Shown here: positions 54,068 to 63,265 of the stretch, in pieces
Layout: each line of letters begins with the position of its first letter
Position numbering within the stretch: position 1 is the first letter of the stretch
Assembly: GCA_946222995.1 (NCBI GenBank)
Contig: CAMIOS010000012.1
Coordinates: 5,948 to 69,947 of the forward strand
Direction of reading: 5' to 3'
DNA: 64,000 nt
Source of the DNA: an uncultured Enhydrobacter sp.
GTDB lineage: Bacteria > Pseudomonadota > Gammaproteobacteria > Pseudomonadales > Moraxellaceae
Position numbers and translations under genes: made by a program
The notes under the pieces: generated by a model
What the model saw: only the letters and a program-made list of their open reading frames with translations
Told to the model about the DNA's origin: nothing
The model's database searches: none

Positions 54068-55996
54068 ATGAAATATTTTACCCAAAAATCGTTTATATTG
54101 GCTTTTACACTGGCTGTAAGTTCGACAGTCATCATGCCGGCTATTTCAGAAACTATCCGCACCACGTTACAACCAGCGACTAAAAAAACTATCGAAAATT
54201 CGCCTGTTAAATTTACTATTCCCGCCACGGCTATCACCACCACCACGCTTGCCCATAACAGTATCGCCCAATATGCCACTGCCAACCATTTCCCCTACGC
54301 CAATCCTAATGCCCCCAAAGGCGGGACTTTAAGCCTCGCTGCGATGGGCACGTTTGACAGTATCAATAAATGGATCGATATTGGCACGCCGGTCACAGGC
54401 ACGGATTATCTGTATGAATCCTTAATGACAGGCTCGCTGTCAGAAGTGTCGGTAGCGTATCCGTTATTGGCGGACAAAGTCACCTATGACCCTGCCGACC
54501 CCAGTTGGATCATTTATCATATTAATCCCAAAGCCTATTTTTGGGATGGCTCGCCCGTCACCGCCGATGATGTCAAGGCAAGTATGGAGGCGATTTTGAC
54601 CAAAGGCGTGATGAGTATGCGTAGCTACCTTGCCGATGTCAAAGACGTGCAAGTCTTGGACAATTATACGGTCAAGTTTAGCTTTAAGACCGCCGAGAAT
54701 ACCGAAATTAGCGGGTTGGTTGGGCAAATGCCGATTTGGAAAAAAACCTCAATTGCGCAAAATTTTGATAAAGTCGGTTTAACCCCGCTTATCGGTAGTG
54801 GGGCGTATCAAGTGGGCAGCATTGATAATGGGCGGGCAATTACCTACGTGCGTGACCCGAACTATTGGGGGGCAAAACCTGAGGCGGGCGTGATGGCAAA
54901 TGTCGGACGCAACAATTTTGACACCATTAAATTTGTGTATTACCAAAATCCTGAAATTGCCTTTGAAGGCTTTAAATCGGGGGAGTATTTTTTCCGCACT
55001 GAAAACAAAGCCCGCACTTGGGCAACCGGTTATGATTTTCCTGCGGTCAAAGCGGGGATGGTGGTCAAAGAGCCGATACAAAATACCAACCCCGTGCCAA
55101 TGCAAGCGATCGTCATGAACCTGCGCCGTCCTATTTTTCAAGACATTCGGGTACGCCAAGCCATCACGCTCGCTTATGACTTTGAATGGCTCAATAAAAC
55201 CATGTTTTATGGGCAATACGAACGGCTGCAAAGCTTTTTTCACGGTTCAGAGCTTGCGGCGACAGGCACGCCAAGTCCAGCGGAAATGGCGGTGTTAAAT
55301 CCGCTTTTGCCTAGCCTTGAGTCTGTGCAACGTCAAGCGGTGCTTGCTGATTGGCACGCCCCAAGCTCCAATGGCGATGGGTTTAATCGGGATAATTTGC
55401 TAAAAGCGCGTGACTTATTGTTACAGGCAGGATTTTTTTATAAAGATATGACGCTGTATCAGCCCAATGGGCAGCTTGCTAAACTCGAATTTTTAACCAA
55501 CGATGAAAAAATGGCGCGGGTGATTTTACCATTTTTGCGAAATCTTCAGCGGTTGGGCTTTACCACGGCATTTCGCCAAGCCGATATGCCGCAATATCTC
55601 GAACGCACCCGTAAATTTGACTATGACATGATACTTGATGGTTTTGCCCAAAGCCTGTCACCAGGGGCGGAGCAAAGCTATATGTGGGGGTCACAGTCTG
55701 CTGATGAGCAAGGCAACCAAAACTCGGCAGGCATTAAAAATAAGGCGATTGATAATGTCATTGATCAACTGACCAAAGCCAAAAATCGAGAAGAAATCGT
55801 GCTATATACCCATGTGTTAGACAGGCTACTGCGGGCAGGCTATTATGTTGTGCCAACCTATGGCAAGCGCAGTGATAATGTGGCGTATTGGCATATCTAT
55901 GAGCATGGACAACTGCCGAGCAATGCGATGGGCATTGATTATTGGTGGGTCGATAAAGCTAAACAAGCACAAGTTGCACAATATTTAGGAAGATAA
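54068..55996 (+). CDS. yejA: Peptide ABC transporter substrate-binding protein, YejA-like
   Basis: 642-residue periplasmic binding protein of the SBP_bac_5 family with an N-terminal signal peptide (KSFILAFTLAVSSTVIMPAIS). NPNAPKGGTLSLAAMGTFDSIN, PSWIIYHINPKAYFWDGSPVTADDV and the C-terminal TYGKRSDNVAYWHIYEH match YejA, which binds microcin C-like and other peptides. The mature protein is preceded by a Thr-rich stretch. It opens the yejA-gloB-yejB-yejE operon; the order yejA, yejB, yejE, yejF is known elsewhere. Confidence 0.88.
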   Translation: MKYFTQKSFILAFTLAVSSTVIMPAISETIRTTLQPATKKTIENSPVKFTIPATAITTTTLAHNSIAQYATANHFPYANPNAPKGGTLSLAAMGTFDSINKWIDIGTPVTGTDYLYESLMTGSLSEVSVAYPLLADKVTYDPADPSWIIYHINPKAYFWDGSPVTADDVKASMEAILTKGVMSMRSYLADVKDVQVLDNYTVKFSFKTAENTEISGLVGQMPIWKKTSIAQNFDKVGLTPLIGSGAYQVGSIDNGRAITYVRDPNYWGAKPEAGVMANVGRNNFDTIKFVYYQNPEIAFEGFKSGEYFFRTENKARTWATGYDFPAVKAGMVVKEPIQNTNPVPMQAIVMNLRRPIFQDIRVRQAITLAYDFEWLNKTMFYGQYERLQSFFHGSELAATGTPSPAEMAVLNPLLPSLESVQRQAVLADWHAPSSNGDGFNRDNLLKARDLLLQAGFFYKDMTLYQPNGQLAKLEFLTNDEKMARVILPFLRNLQRLGFTTAFRQADMPQYLERTRKFDYDMILDGFAQSLSPGAEQSYMWGSQSADEQGNQNSAGIKNKAIDNVIDQLTKAKNREEIVLYTHVLDRLLRAGYYVVPTYGKRSDNVAYWHIYEHGQLPSNAMGIDYWWVDKAKQAQVAQYLGR

Positions 55997-56007
55997 AAGG
56001 AACCAAC

Positions 56008-56820
56008 ATGTTAAAAATTCACCCCATTGCTGCCTTTAGCGATAACTATATTTGGGCGATTGTTAATGATGAAACCCAAGAAGTCATTATCATTGACGCA
56101 GGCGAGGCAAAACCTGTCTTAGACTTTGTCCAACAAAATAGCCTAAGCATTACTCAAATTTGGGTCACTCATCAGCATAACGACCATATCGGCGGTATTA
56201 GCGAGCTTGCTCAAAACTTTCCCAACGTCGAAATTTTTGCCCATACTGTTATTCACCCGCTGATTCAGGCAAAAAATTTAACCGCAGTGGGTGAAGGCAG
56301 TGAATTAACCGCTTGGAGCGATATCTTACGTTTACCTGTGCAAGTCTGGCAAGTGGCGGGGCATACCGAAAACCACTTAGCCTATCTTTTAACCTTTGAG
56401 GACAAATTGCATATTTTTTGTGGCGATACGCTGTTTCGAGCGGGCTGTGGTCGGGTATTTACCGGCACGATTGGGCAGCTGTTTGAAAGTTTTGACCGTT
56501 TTGCGGGGTTACATGATGCTGACACGCTATTTTATCCTGCCCATGAATATACGTTGTCAAATCTTAAATTTGCCCAGTTTATCGAGCCGAATAACCCAAA
56601 TATTCAACAGGCGATAGCCCATGATCGCCAGTTACGTGCGCAAGGCAAACCGACCTTACCGACAAGTTTAGCCGATGAAAAAGCCATCAATCCATTTTTG
56701 CGGGCGGTGATTGAGCCAAGTGATGAGATGATAAAAACGGTACAAACACAAACAGGCATACATGATGACAGTTCGTTTGAGATTTTTAAAGCCTTGCGTC
56801 AAATGAAAAATAATTTTTAG
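56008..56820 (+). CDS. gloB: Hydroxyacylglutathione hydrolase (glyoxalase II)
   Basis: Zinc hydrolase of the metallo-beta-lactamase fold that cleaves S-lactoylglutathione to lactate and glutathione. The metal motif THQHNDHIGG lies at 54-63 (His55, His57, Asp59, His60). FCGDTLFRAGCGR carries the bridging Asp region, with FYPAHEY later. The length of 270 matches the family. AAGGA ribosome site. It is inserted between yejA (12 bases upstream) and yejB (8 bases downstream), so it is cotranscribed with the transporter. Confidence 0.93.
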   Translation: MLKIHPIAAFSDNYIWAIVNDETQEVIIIDAGEAKPVLDFVQQNSLSITQIWVTHQHNDHIGGISELAQNFPNVEIFAHTVIHPLIQAKNLTAVGEGSELTAWSDILRLPVQVWQVAGHTENHLAYLLTFEDKLHIFCGDTLFRAGCGRVFTGTIGQLFESFDRFAGLHDADTLFYPAHEYTLSNLKFAQFIEPNNPNIQQAIAHDRQLRAQGKPTLPTSLADEKAINPFLRAVIEPSDEMIKTVQTQTGIHDDSSFEIFKALRQMKNNF

Positions 56821-56828
56821 GATTAGCC

Positions 56829-57893
56829 ATGGGTAAATATATCCTCAAACGGCTCTTGCTCATCATTCCAACCTTGTTTTTGATATTGCTCACTAACTTC
56901 GCCATTATCCAATCTGCCCCTGGCGGACCTGTTGAGCAAAAAATCGCCCAAATCGAGCAAGAACGCAAACACGGCGGGGCAGGGGTGGAAGGCATGGCAG
57001 TCAATACCAATAGCACGCCTTACCAAGGCAGTCGGGGCTTATCCCCTGCAATGGTCGAAGCCATCAAACAACAATATGGCTTTGATAAATCCGCCCCCGA
57101 ACGCTTTTGGCGGATGGTAAAAAGCTATGCCCATTTCGATTTTGGCAAGTCGTTTTTTAAGGGAAAGCCAGTCGGACAGTTGATTCTGGATAAAATGCCC
57201 GTGTCGATATCGCTTGGCTTATGGAGTACCTTGCTTATTTATCTCATTGCCATTCCGTTAGGCATTGCTAAGGCTCGTCGTCACAACTCGCTCATGGATA
57301 AATCCACGGCTGTTTTGTTGGCGGTCAGTTACGCTGTGCCGGTGTTTGTGTTAGCGGTGGTGTTACTGGTACTGTTTGCGGGCGGGGAGTTTTGGCAGAT
57401 TTTCCCGTTGCAAGGTTTGGTGAGTGAGCATTTTGATAAGTTGTCGTTTTTTGGCAAAATCAAAGATTATTTTTGGCATTTAGCATTGCCTTTAACCGCA
57501 AGCACGATTGGCGGGTTTGCGGGACTTACGTATTTGACCAAGTTTAGTTTTATGGAAGAGTTAAATAAGCAATACGTTTTAACCGCCCGTAGTAAGGGCT
57601 TGAGCGAAAAACGGGTGTTATACAGTCATGTGTTTCGTAACGCCATGATGATTATTATTGCAGGTTTGCCATCGGCAATTATTGGCATATTTTTTACTGG
57701 CAATTTTTTGATTGAAGTGATTTTTAACTTGGACGGCTTGGGGCGATTGGGATTTGAAGCAATACAACAGCGGGATTATCCGGTGATTTTTGGCACGTTG
57801 TTTATTTTTACCTTGATGGGGTTGATTTTGCAGTTGGTCAGCGATGTGATGTACCATTGGATTGACCCAAGAATTGATTTTGAGGGACGTTAA
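56829..57893 (+). CDS. yejB: Peptide ABC transporter permease, YejB-like
   Basis: 354 residues with an N-terminal helix (YILKRLLLIIPTLFLILL), a long periplasmic loop and five further helices, the OppB/DppB architecture. The EAA-loop segment is LTARSKGLSEKRVLYSHVFRNAM. It couples to gloB upstream and overlaps the start of yejE by one base (TAATG). Confidence 0.9.
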   Translation: MGKYILKRLLLIIPTLFLILLTNFAIIQSAPGGPVEQKIAQIEQERKHGGAGVEGMAVNTNSTPYQGSRGLSPAMVEAIKQQYGFDKSAPERFWRMVKSYAHFDFGKSFFKGKPVGQLILDKMPVSISLGLWSTLLIYLIAIPLGIAKARRHNSLMDKSTAVLLAVSYAVPVFVLAVVLLVLFAGGEFWQIFPLQGLVSEHFDKLSFFGKIKDYFWHLALPLTASTIGGFAGLTYLTKFSFMEELNKQYVLTARSKGLSEKRVLYSHVFRNAMMIIIAGLPSAIIGIFFTGNFLIEVIFNLDGLGRLGFEAIQQRDYPVIFGTLFIFTLMGLILQLVSDVMYHWIDPRIDFEGR

Positions 57894-58915
57894 TGCTGTT
57901 AAAACATCCTGTTTGGCAAGCCCGTATTCGGCGTTTTAAAAAAAACCGCTTGGGGTATGTTTCGCTCATTGCGTTCATCCTAATTTTCCTTGCCTGTCTG
58001 GGAGCGAATATCGTTGCCAATGACAAACCGATTTTGGTTAAATACCAAGACAGTTACTATTTTCCGATTGTTAAAGCCTATCCCGAAACCACCTTTGGCG
58101 GGGTATTCGAGACCGAAACCAACTACCAAGACCCTGCGGTCAAAGACTTAATCAACCAACACGGCTTTATGATTGAGCCTGTGATTTCGTTTGCTGACCA
58201 AACGCCGAGTGTAAGTCGTGATGTGCCGTTTCCCGCCCCGCCAAACGCCCAAAACTGGCTCGGTACGGATGACCAAGGACGAGATGTGCTGGCAAGGGTG
58301 TTATATGGCTTGCGGGTGTCGCTGTTATTTGGCTTGGCGTTGACCGTAGCAGGCTCGCTCATCGGCATTGTGGTGGGGGCAGTGCAAGGCTATTTTGGCG
58401 GCTGGACGGATTTGGTCGGTCAGCGATTGATGGAAGTGTGGGGCGGTCTGCCACAGCTATTTATGATTATTATTTTGGTGAGTTTGTTTAGCCCAAGTGT
58501 GTATGTGCTGTTTGGGTTGATGCTATTATTTGGATGGATGGGGCTTGTCGGCTTGGTACGTGCCGAGTTTTTGCGGGCGAGAAATTTTGATTATGTTCGC
58601 GCAGCCAAGGCGATGGGCGTAAGTGATAGCAAGATTATGTTTCGTCATATTTTGCCCAATGCGATGTCGTCAAGCCTGTCGCAGTTGCCATTTATTTTGA
58701 CAGCGAATATCACGGCGTTGACGACGCTGGATTATTTAGGCTATGGCTTGCCTGCGGGGTCGCCGTCTTTGGGGGAGCTCATATCACAGGGTAAGGATAA
58801 TTTGGATTCGCCGTGGCTTGCGTTGGCAGGGTTTTTTAGTTTGACGATTGTGTTGTCGCTCTTGATTTTTATTGGCGAAGCGTTAAGAGATGCGTTTGAC
58901 CCACGGCAGTCTTAA
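57893..58915 (+). CDS. yejE: Peptide ABC transporter permease, YejE-like
   Basis: 340 residues with the OppC/DppC plan: an N-terminal helix, a periplasmic region containing AQNWLGTDDQGRDVLARVLYG, then five helices with the EAA loop YVRAAKAMGVSDSKIMFRHILPNAM. It is the last gene of the cluster. No yejF-type double ATPase gene follows. The next gene (sbp) is on the minus strand. Confidence 0.9.
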   Translation: MLLKHPVWQARIRRFKKNRLGYVSLIAFILIFLACLGANIVANDKPILVKYQDSYYFPIVKAYPETTFGGVFETETNYQDPAVKDLINQHGFMIEPVISFADQTPSVSRDVPFPAPPNAQNWLGTDDQGRDVLARVLYGLRVSLLFGLALTVAGSLIGIVVGAVQGYFGGWTDLVGQRLMEVWGGLPQLFMIIILVSLFSPSVYVLFGLMLLFGWMGLVGLVRAEFLRARNFDYVRAAKAMGVSDSKIMFRHILPNAMSSSLSQLPFILTANITALTTLDYLGYGLPAGSPSLGELISQGKDNLDSPWLALAGFFSLTIVLSLLIFIGEALRDAFDPRQS

Positions 58916-58924
58916 GTTTTTATA

Positions 58925-58935
58925 GGACTTACGCA
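58925..58935. repeat. Short motif resembling an IS end
   Basis: GGACTTACGCA lies 10 bases after the yejE stop. It recalls terminal sequences of some IS elements, from memory only. A partial copy (AACTTACGCA) is at 63949-63958. No transposase gene is nearby. Confidence 0.2.
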
Positions 58936-58977
58936 AAAACTAACCAAAGAAGGCGACCTTAACTGCAGACGTATATA

Positions 58978-60075
58978 TTATTTCTTAACCGCCAATTCAT
59001 CAAAGATCGCCCCATCTTTAAAGAATTTGGTCATAATCGTATCCCAACTACCAAAGGTTTGATTTGGCTCAAAGGTAGTAATCGCTGGAAATTGGCTTTG
59101 GTATTTTGCCAAAACTGCCTTGTCCACAGGACGCAGATAATTTTTTGCGATAATCTCTTGCGCTGGTGTATCCCACAAGCCTTTTAAATAGGCATTTGCC
59201 AGATTGGTTGTGCCTTTTTGCTCAGTAACCGTTTTGACGACTGCCACAGGGTTATTAATTTGCACCGAATAACTTGGATACACAATTTGTAGATGTTTAT
59301 CAGCAAATTCTTTTTTGGTGATTTGGGCTTCATTTTCGGTGGTGATTAACACATCTCCCATTTCACGTTGCACAAAGCTAGTCGTTGCCGCCCTTGCCCC
59401 ACTATCGTATACCGCAACGTTGCTAAGAATCTGATGAACCAATGCTTTGGTTTTGTTTTCATCGTTGTTAAAGTGATGTAAGCCATAACCATACGCGCCT
59501 AAGAATCCATAACGAGCTGTACCGCTGGTTTTTGGGTTAGCAATCACCACACTTACGCCTGATTTAGCAAGATCATCCCAGTCTTTGATTTGCTTAGGAT
59601 TATTTTGTCTAACCAATAACACCATGGTACTGGTATATGGCACGGCGTTATTAGGAAATGCCTGTTGCCAGTTTTTATCAACCAAGCCTTTTTTTACCAG
59701 TAATTCTATATCCGAGCTTTGGTTCATGGTAACGACATCTGCTTTTAAGCCATTGGCGACGCTCAAGGCTTGTTTACTTGAACCGCCATGTGACTGCTGG
59801 ATATCAATTTTTTGTTTTTGTTGGCTAGCAAAAATTGGATTGTATTCTTTATACAATTCTCGTGACACATCATATGAGACGTTTAATAATGTTGTGCCAG
59901 TGCTTGCTGAGGCTGAGCCCGTGGCTTTTTCTTGGGATTTGGTAGGGGCTTTTTGGCAACCATTCAAAGTTGTTAAACTACCGACCACTAGCAAAGCCAT
60001 ACCAGCGGTTTTGATCGTTGCAGGTATGGAAGATTGACTGACAGAATGGGTAACGTATTGGGCTGATTGATGCAT
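58978..60075 (-). CDS. sbp: Sulfate-binding lipoprotein Sbp/CysP type
   Basis: Periplasmic sulfate/thiosulfate-binding protein of 365 residues. The lipobox LNGC places the lipidated cysteine at residue 40 after a hydrophobic stretch (MALLVVGSLTTLNG), so it is probably membrane-anchored rather than free. LLNVSYDVSRELYKEYN and the SGTARYGFLGAYGYGL segment are characteristic. It is divergent from cysT across a long regulatory region. AGGA ribosome site. Confidence 0.92.
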   Translation of the reverse strand: MHQSAQYVTHSVSQSSIPATIKTAGMALLVVGSLTTLNGCQKAPTKSQEKATGSASASTGTTLLNVSYDVSRELYKEYNPIFASQQKQKIDIQQSHGGSSKQALSVANGLKADVVTMNQSSDIELLVKKGLVDKNWQQAFPNNAVPYTSTMVLLVRQNNPKQIKDWDDLAKSGVSVVIANPKTSGTARYGFLGAYGYGLHHFNNDENKTKALVHQILSNVAVYDSGARAATTSFVQREMGDVLITTENEAQITKKEFADKHLQIVYPSYSVQINNPVAVVKTVTEQKGTTNLANAYLKGLWDTPAQEIIAKNYLRPVDKAVLAKYQSQFPAITTFEPNQTFGSWDTIMTKFFKDGAIFDELAVKK

Positions 60076-60655
60076 TTTTTCCTCACAATAAAATCAAAGT
60101 TAAATTCAATTACAGTGAAATTATCATAAGAAAAGTTATTAATTCTGTCATGGAATATTTAATAAAATAAATATTCTATTTTTGAATATATCAATTTTAT
60201 CTTTATCTAATTTTTTTTTTGGTTTTATTCTAATGGTAAAAACAAAGACATTGTGAAACAATTTTTAGAAAACGTTCCTGTGTATGAACATGCTAGACGT
60301 ACAACGACAACGACCTTTTTATAATGTCAAAATGGTGACGGGCTTGTGACCTTTGATAATGAAGTCAATGTAACAGTAAAATAGTTTGGACAAGGTAAGT
60401 GCAAATCGTTTGTCCAAGCTATACCCTACAAGCAGATAATTCTGGGGCAATCGTCAACAGCATGACCGAATAGCAACGGCAAGCAGTACTAAATAGGCGT
60501 GCCTAAATTGAAAAAATTAACAGTTTATGTTGGTCTTTTTATCTTTTTATTCCAATAATGAATAAACATTACAGTTTTTGTTATTAGATAGCATATTGCC
60601 ACAATGCTAGGATGAACTGGTTTATATGGGATTAAATTTTTTAAAAGGAATGTAT
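60076..60655. other. sbp-cysT divergent region with an inverted repeat
   Basis: 580 bases with no intact gene. It should hold the promoters of sbp and cysTWA, probably with CysB-type control. An exact 8-bp inverted repeat TTGGACAA/TTGTCCAA lies at 60386-60393 and 60410-60417. A degenerate protein-like frame runs on the plus strand about 60211-60384 with a single internal stop. The rest is AT-rich. Confidence 0.5.
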
Positions 60656-61528
60656 ATGGCAAGCCTAACTGCCAAGCAGCTATCCAATCACCCAAAGCGG
60701 AATAAAAAACGTCATATTTTGCCATTTTTTAATCTAAGCCTAGGGATGAGCGTATTGGCATTGTCCATTTTGGTGCTATTGCCATTTGTGGCGATGGTGT
60801 TTACCGCATCAGATGTGGGTTTAGCGGGTTTTTGGCAAATTATCAGCGAACCGAGAGTTAAAGCGGCGACTTTGCTTACGCTTAATATGTCACTATTCGC
60901 CACGTTGACTAATTTGGTGTTTGGTACGTTGGTGGCGTGGGTGCTGGTACGGTATGACTTTGTTGGCAAGTCGTTGCTTAATGCGTTGGTGGATTTACCG
61001 TTTGCCTTGCCGACTGCGGTGATGGGGATTTCCTTGGCGACGCTTTATGCGCCAAACGGCTTGATTGGGCAGTTTTTTACCCCATTAGGAATAAAGATTG
61101 CCTTTACTCCCCTAGGCATTTGGATTGCGTTGGTGGTGGTGAGTATGCCATTTGTGATTCGTGCGGTGCAACCGGTGCTTGCTGAAATGTCGGTGGAGTA
61201 TGAAGAAGCGGCAGCGGTCATGGGAGCGAATCGTTTGACAACCTTTAGACGGGTTATTTTGCCAGAGTTATTCCCAGCATTATTAATGGGATCGGGTATG
61301 ATGTTTGCCCGTGCCACAGGCGAGTATGGCTCGGTAATTTTTATTGCAGGCAATCTGCCGATGAAATCTGAGATTTTACCGTTGATTATTATTGGTAAAT
61401 TAGAAAGTTATGATATAGCAGGCGCGGCGGCGGTCGCATTATTTATGTTGATGGTTTCATTTGTGATTTTATTTTCCATTAATGCGTTGCAGTGGATTTT
61501 GACCAAGCGGATGGGCGGTGCGGTATGA
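60656..61528 (+). CDS. cysT: Sulfate ABC transporter permease CysT
   Basis: Inner-membrane permease of about 290 residues with six helices. EAA-loop motif EEAAAVMGANRLTTFRRVILPEL and PFALPTAVMGISL are typical of the sulfate/molybdate permeases. I use the ATG at 60656-60658 because AAAAGGA lies six bases before it. A frame from 60626 lacks one. The stop overlaps the cysW start by four bases. Confidence 0.93.
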   Translation: MASLTAKQLSNHPKRNKKRHILPFFNLSLGMSVLALSILVLLPFVAMVFTASDVGLAGFWQIISEPRVKAATLLTLNMSLFATLTNLVFGTLVAWVLVRYDFVGKSLLNALVDLPFALPTAVMGISLATLYAPNGLIGQFFTPLGIKIAFTPLGIWIALVVVSMPFVIRAVQPVLAEMSVEYEEAAAVMGANRLTTFRRVILPELFPALLMGSGMMFARATGEYGSVIFIAGNLPMKSEILPLIIIGKLESYDIAGAAAVALFMLMVSFVILFSINALQWILTKRMGGAV

Positions 61529-62391
61529 TAAATAGTCACAATTACCCTTATCAACGCCAACCTGCCACCCGTGAGCCGAGTGGGCTGCGTTACATTTTGA
61601 TTGGCATTGGCGTGTTGTTTATGATGATAATGCTGGTGATACCGCTATTTGCCGTGTTTTATGAAGCATTAAAATCGGGCTGGGATTTATATATCAAAGC
61701 TCTGACTGAGCGTGAAGCGTTGCAAGCGATTAAACTGACGTTACTCACGGCGGCGATTGTTGTGCCCGTTAATACTGTATTGGGTATTGGCATGGCTTGG
61801 CTATTGACGCGTTTTAATTTTAAAGGCAAACAGCTTTTAACCACGTTATTGGATTTACCATTTTCGGTATCGCCTGTGGTGGCAGGGTTGATGTTTGTGG
61901 CGTTGCTTGGCAAAAATTCGTGGCTTGGCGGTTGGCTTGAGTATTTTGGTTTTCAGATTATTTATGCCATACCAGGGATTGTGATTGCGACCATGTTTGT
62001 GTCATTCCCCTTTGTGGCTCGTGAAGTGATTCCAGTGATGCAATCGCAAGGCTCAAGCGAAGAACAAGCGGCGTTGACATTAGGGGCGAGTGGTTGGCCG
62101 ATGTTTTGGCGAGTGACCTTGCCCAATATCAAATGGGCACTGCTCTATGGCATTATTTTAACCAATGCGCGAGCGATGGGCGAATTTGGGGCGGTGAGTG
62201 TGGTATCTGGACATATTCGTGGCGAAACCAACACCATGCCGCTACTGGTAGAAATTGCTTATAACGAATATAACCTGGTAGCAGCATTTGCCTTATCTAG
62301 CTTATTGGCGTTATTGGCATTAATAACCTTGTTGGTACAGCAGTATTTAACCAAACGCCAACAGCAAAAATTTGCTCAGACCGACATTTAA
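61525..62391 (+). CDS. cysW: Sulfate ABC transporter permease CysW
   Basis: 288-residue permease partner of CysT with about six helices. EAA segment EEQAALTLGASGWPMFWRVTLPNI and DLPFSVSPVVAGLMF are typical. Start ATG 61525-61527 overlaps the cysT stop (ATGA). An upstream TTG frame is rejected. Confidence 0.94.
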   Translation: MINSHNYPYQRQPATREPSGLRYILIGIGVLFMMIMLVIPLFAVFYEALKSGWDLYIKALTEREALQAIKLTLLTAAIVVPVNTVLGIGMAWLLTRFNFKGKQLLTTLLDLPFSVSPVVAGLMFVALLGKNSWLGGWLEYFGFQIIYAIPGIVIATMFVSFPFVAREVIPVMQSQGSSEEQAALTLGASGWPMFWRVTLPNIKWALLYGIILTNARAMGEFGAVSVVSGHIRGETNTMPLLVEIAYNEYNLVAAFALSSLLALLALITLLVQQYLTKRQQQKFAQTDI

Positions 62392-62436
62392 CCAAGCTAG
62401 AATTTAAAACGCCTAACCATTGTTAATGAGACAATT

Positions 62437-63174
62437 ATGAGTATCGAAATTCGTGACGTGACCAAACAATTTGGCAAATTTACCGCTTTACAACCGATTA
62501 ACTTAACTGTGCCAACGGGAAAATTAACCTCGCTACTCGGCCCTTCTGGTTGTGGCAAAACCACATTATTACGCATTATCGCAGGGCTTGAACTTGCCGA
62601 TACTGGGCGGATTTTATTTGATGGCACAGATGTCACCGATGTAGCTGTGCAAAAACGCCATATCGGTTTTATGTTTCAGCATTATGCGTTATTTCGGCAC
62701 ATGACGGTGTTTGACAATATTGCCTTTGGCTTGACTGTGATGCCAAAAAACCAACGCCCAAGCACAGCCGATATTGCTAAAAAAGTGCATTATTTACTTG
62801 ATTTGGTACAATTAACACACACCAAAGAAAAATACCCGCATCAACTCTCAGGCGGACAACGTCAGCGAATTGCCTTGGCTCGGGCGTTGGCAGTTGAGCC
62901 GAAGTTGTTGCTACTTGATGAGCCGTTTGGGGCATTGGATGCTAAAGTACGAAAGGAACTTCGCACCTGGCTAAAATCCATTCATCATGAATTGGGTGTC
63001 ACAAGCATTTTAGTCACCCATGACCAAGAGGAAGCAGCAGAGTTATCCGATGAAATTGTGGTGATGAATCATGGTCAAATTGAGCAAATTGGAGCTTATC
63101 AAACCCTAATTAATCACCCAAAAAGTTATTTTGTCGCCAATTTTTTGCAAGATAGCTTAGAGTATGCTATTTGA
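62437..63174 (+). CDS. cysA: Sulfate ABC transporter ATPase, short CysA lacking the C-terminal domain
   Basis: ATP-binding subunit. Walker A GPSGCGKT (35-42), signature LSGGQ (137-141), Walker B LLLLDEP (157-163) and the H-loop LVTHDQEE are all present, so the ATPase core is intact. The protein ends at residue 245 (NFLQDSLEYAI), right after the nucleotide-binding domain. Typical CysA is 330-365 residues with a C-terminal TOBE-type regulatory domain. I find no continuation in another frame. Belongs to the cysTWA operon, 45 bases after cysW. Confidence 0.93.
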   Translation: MSIEIRDVTKQFGKFTALQPINLTVPTGKLTSLLGPSGCGKTTLLRIIAGLELADTGRILFDGTDVTDVAVQKRHIGFMFQHYALFRHMTVFDNIAFGLTVMPKNQRPSTADIAKKVHYLLDLVQLTHTKEKYPHQLSGGQRQRIALARALAVEPKLLLLDEPFGALDAKVRKELRTWLKSIHHELGVTSILVTHDQEEAAELSDEIVVMNHGQIEQIGAYQTLINHPKSYFVANFLQDSLEYAI

Positions 63175-63265
63175 TTTTCAAATAATTGATTTGGACTATC
63201 CGTGAATATCAGCGCAAATTCTTTTAATTTAATGGTATTGACTATACCTAAATATCACTAGCAGT

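Noticed and set aside
60626..60655. Earlier start of cysT
   Set aside because: The ATG at 60656 has AAAAGGA at ideal spacing; the earlier one has none.
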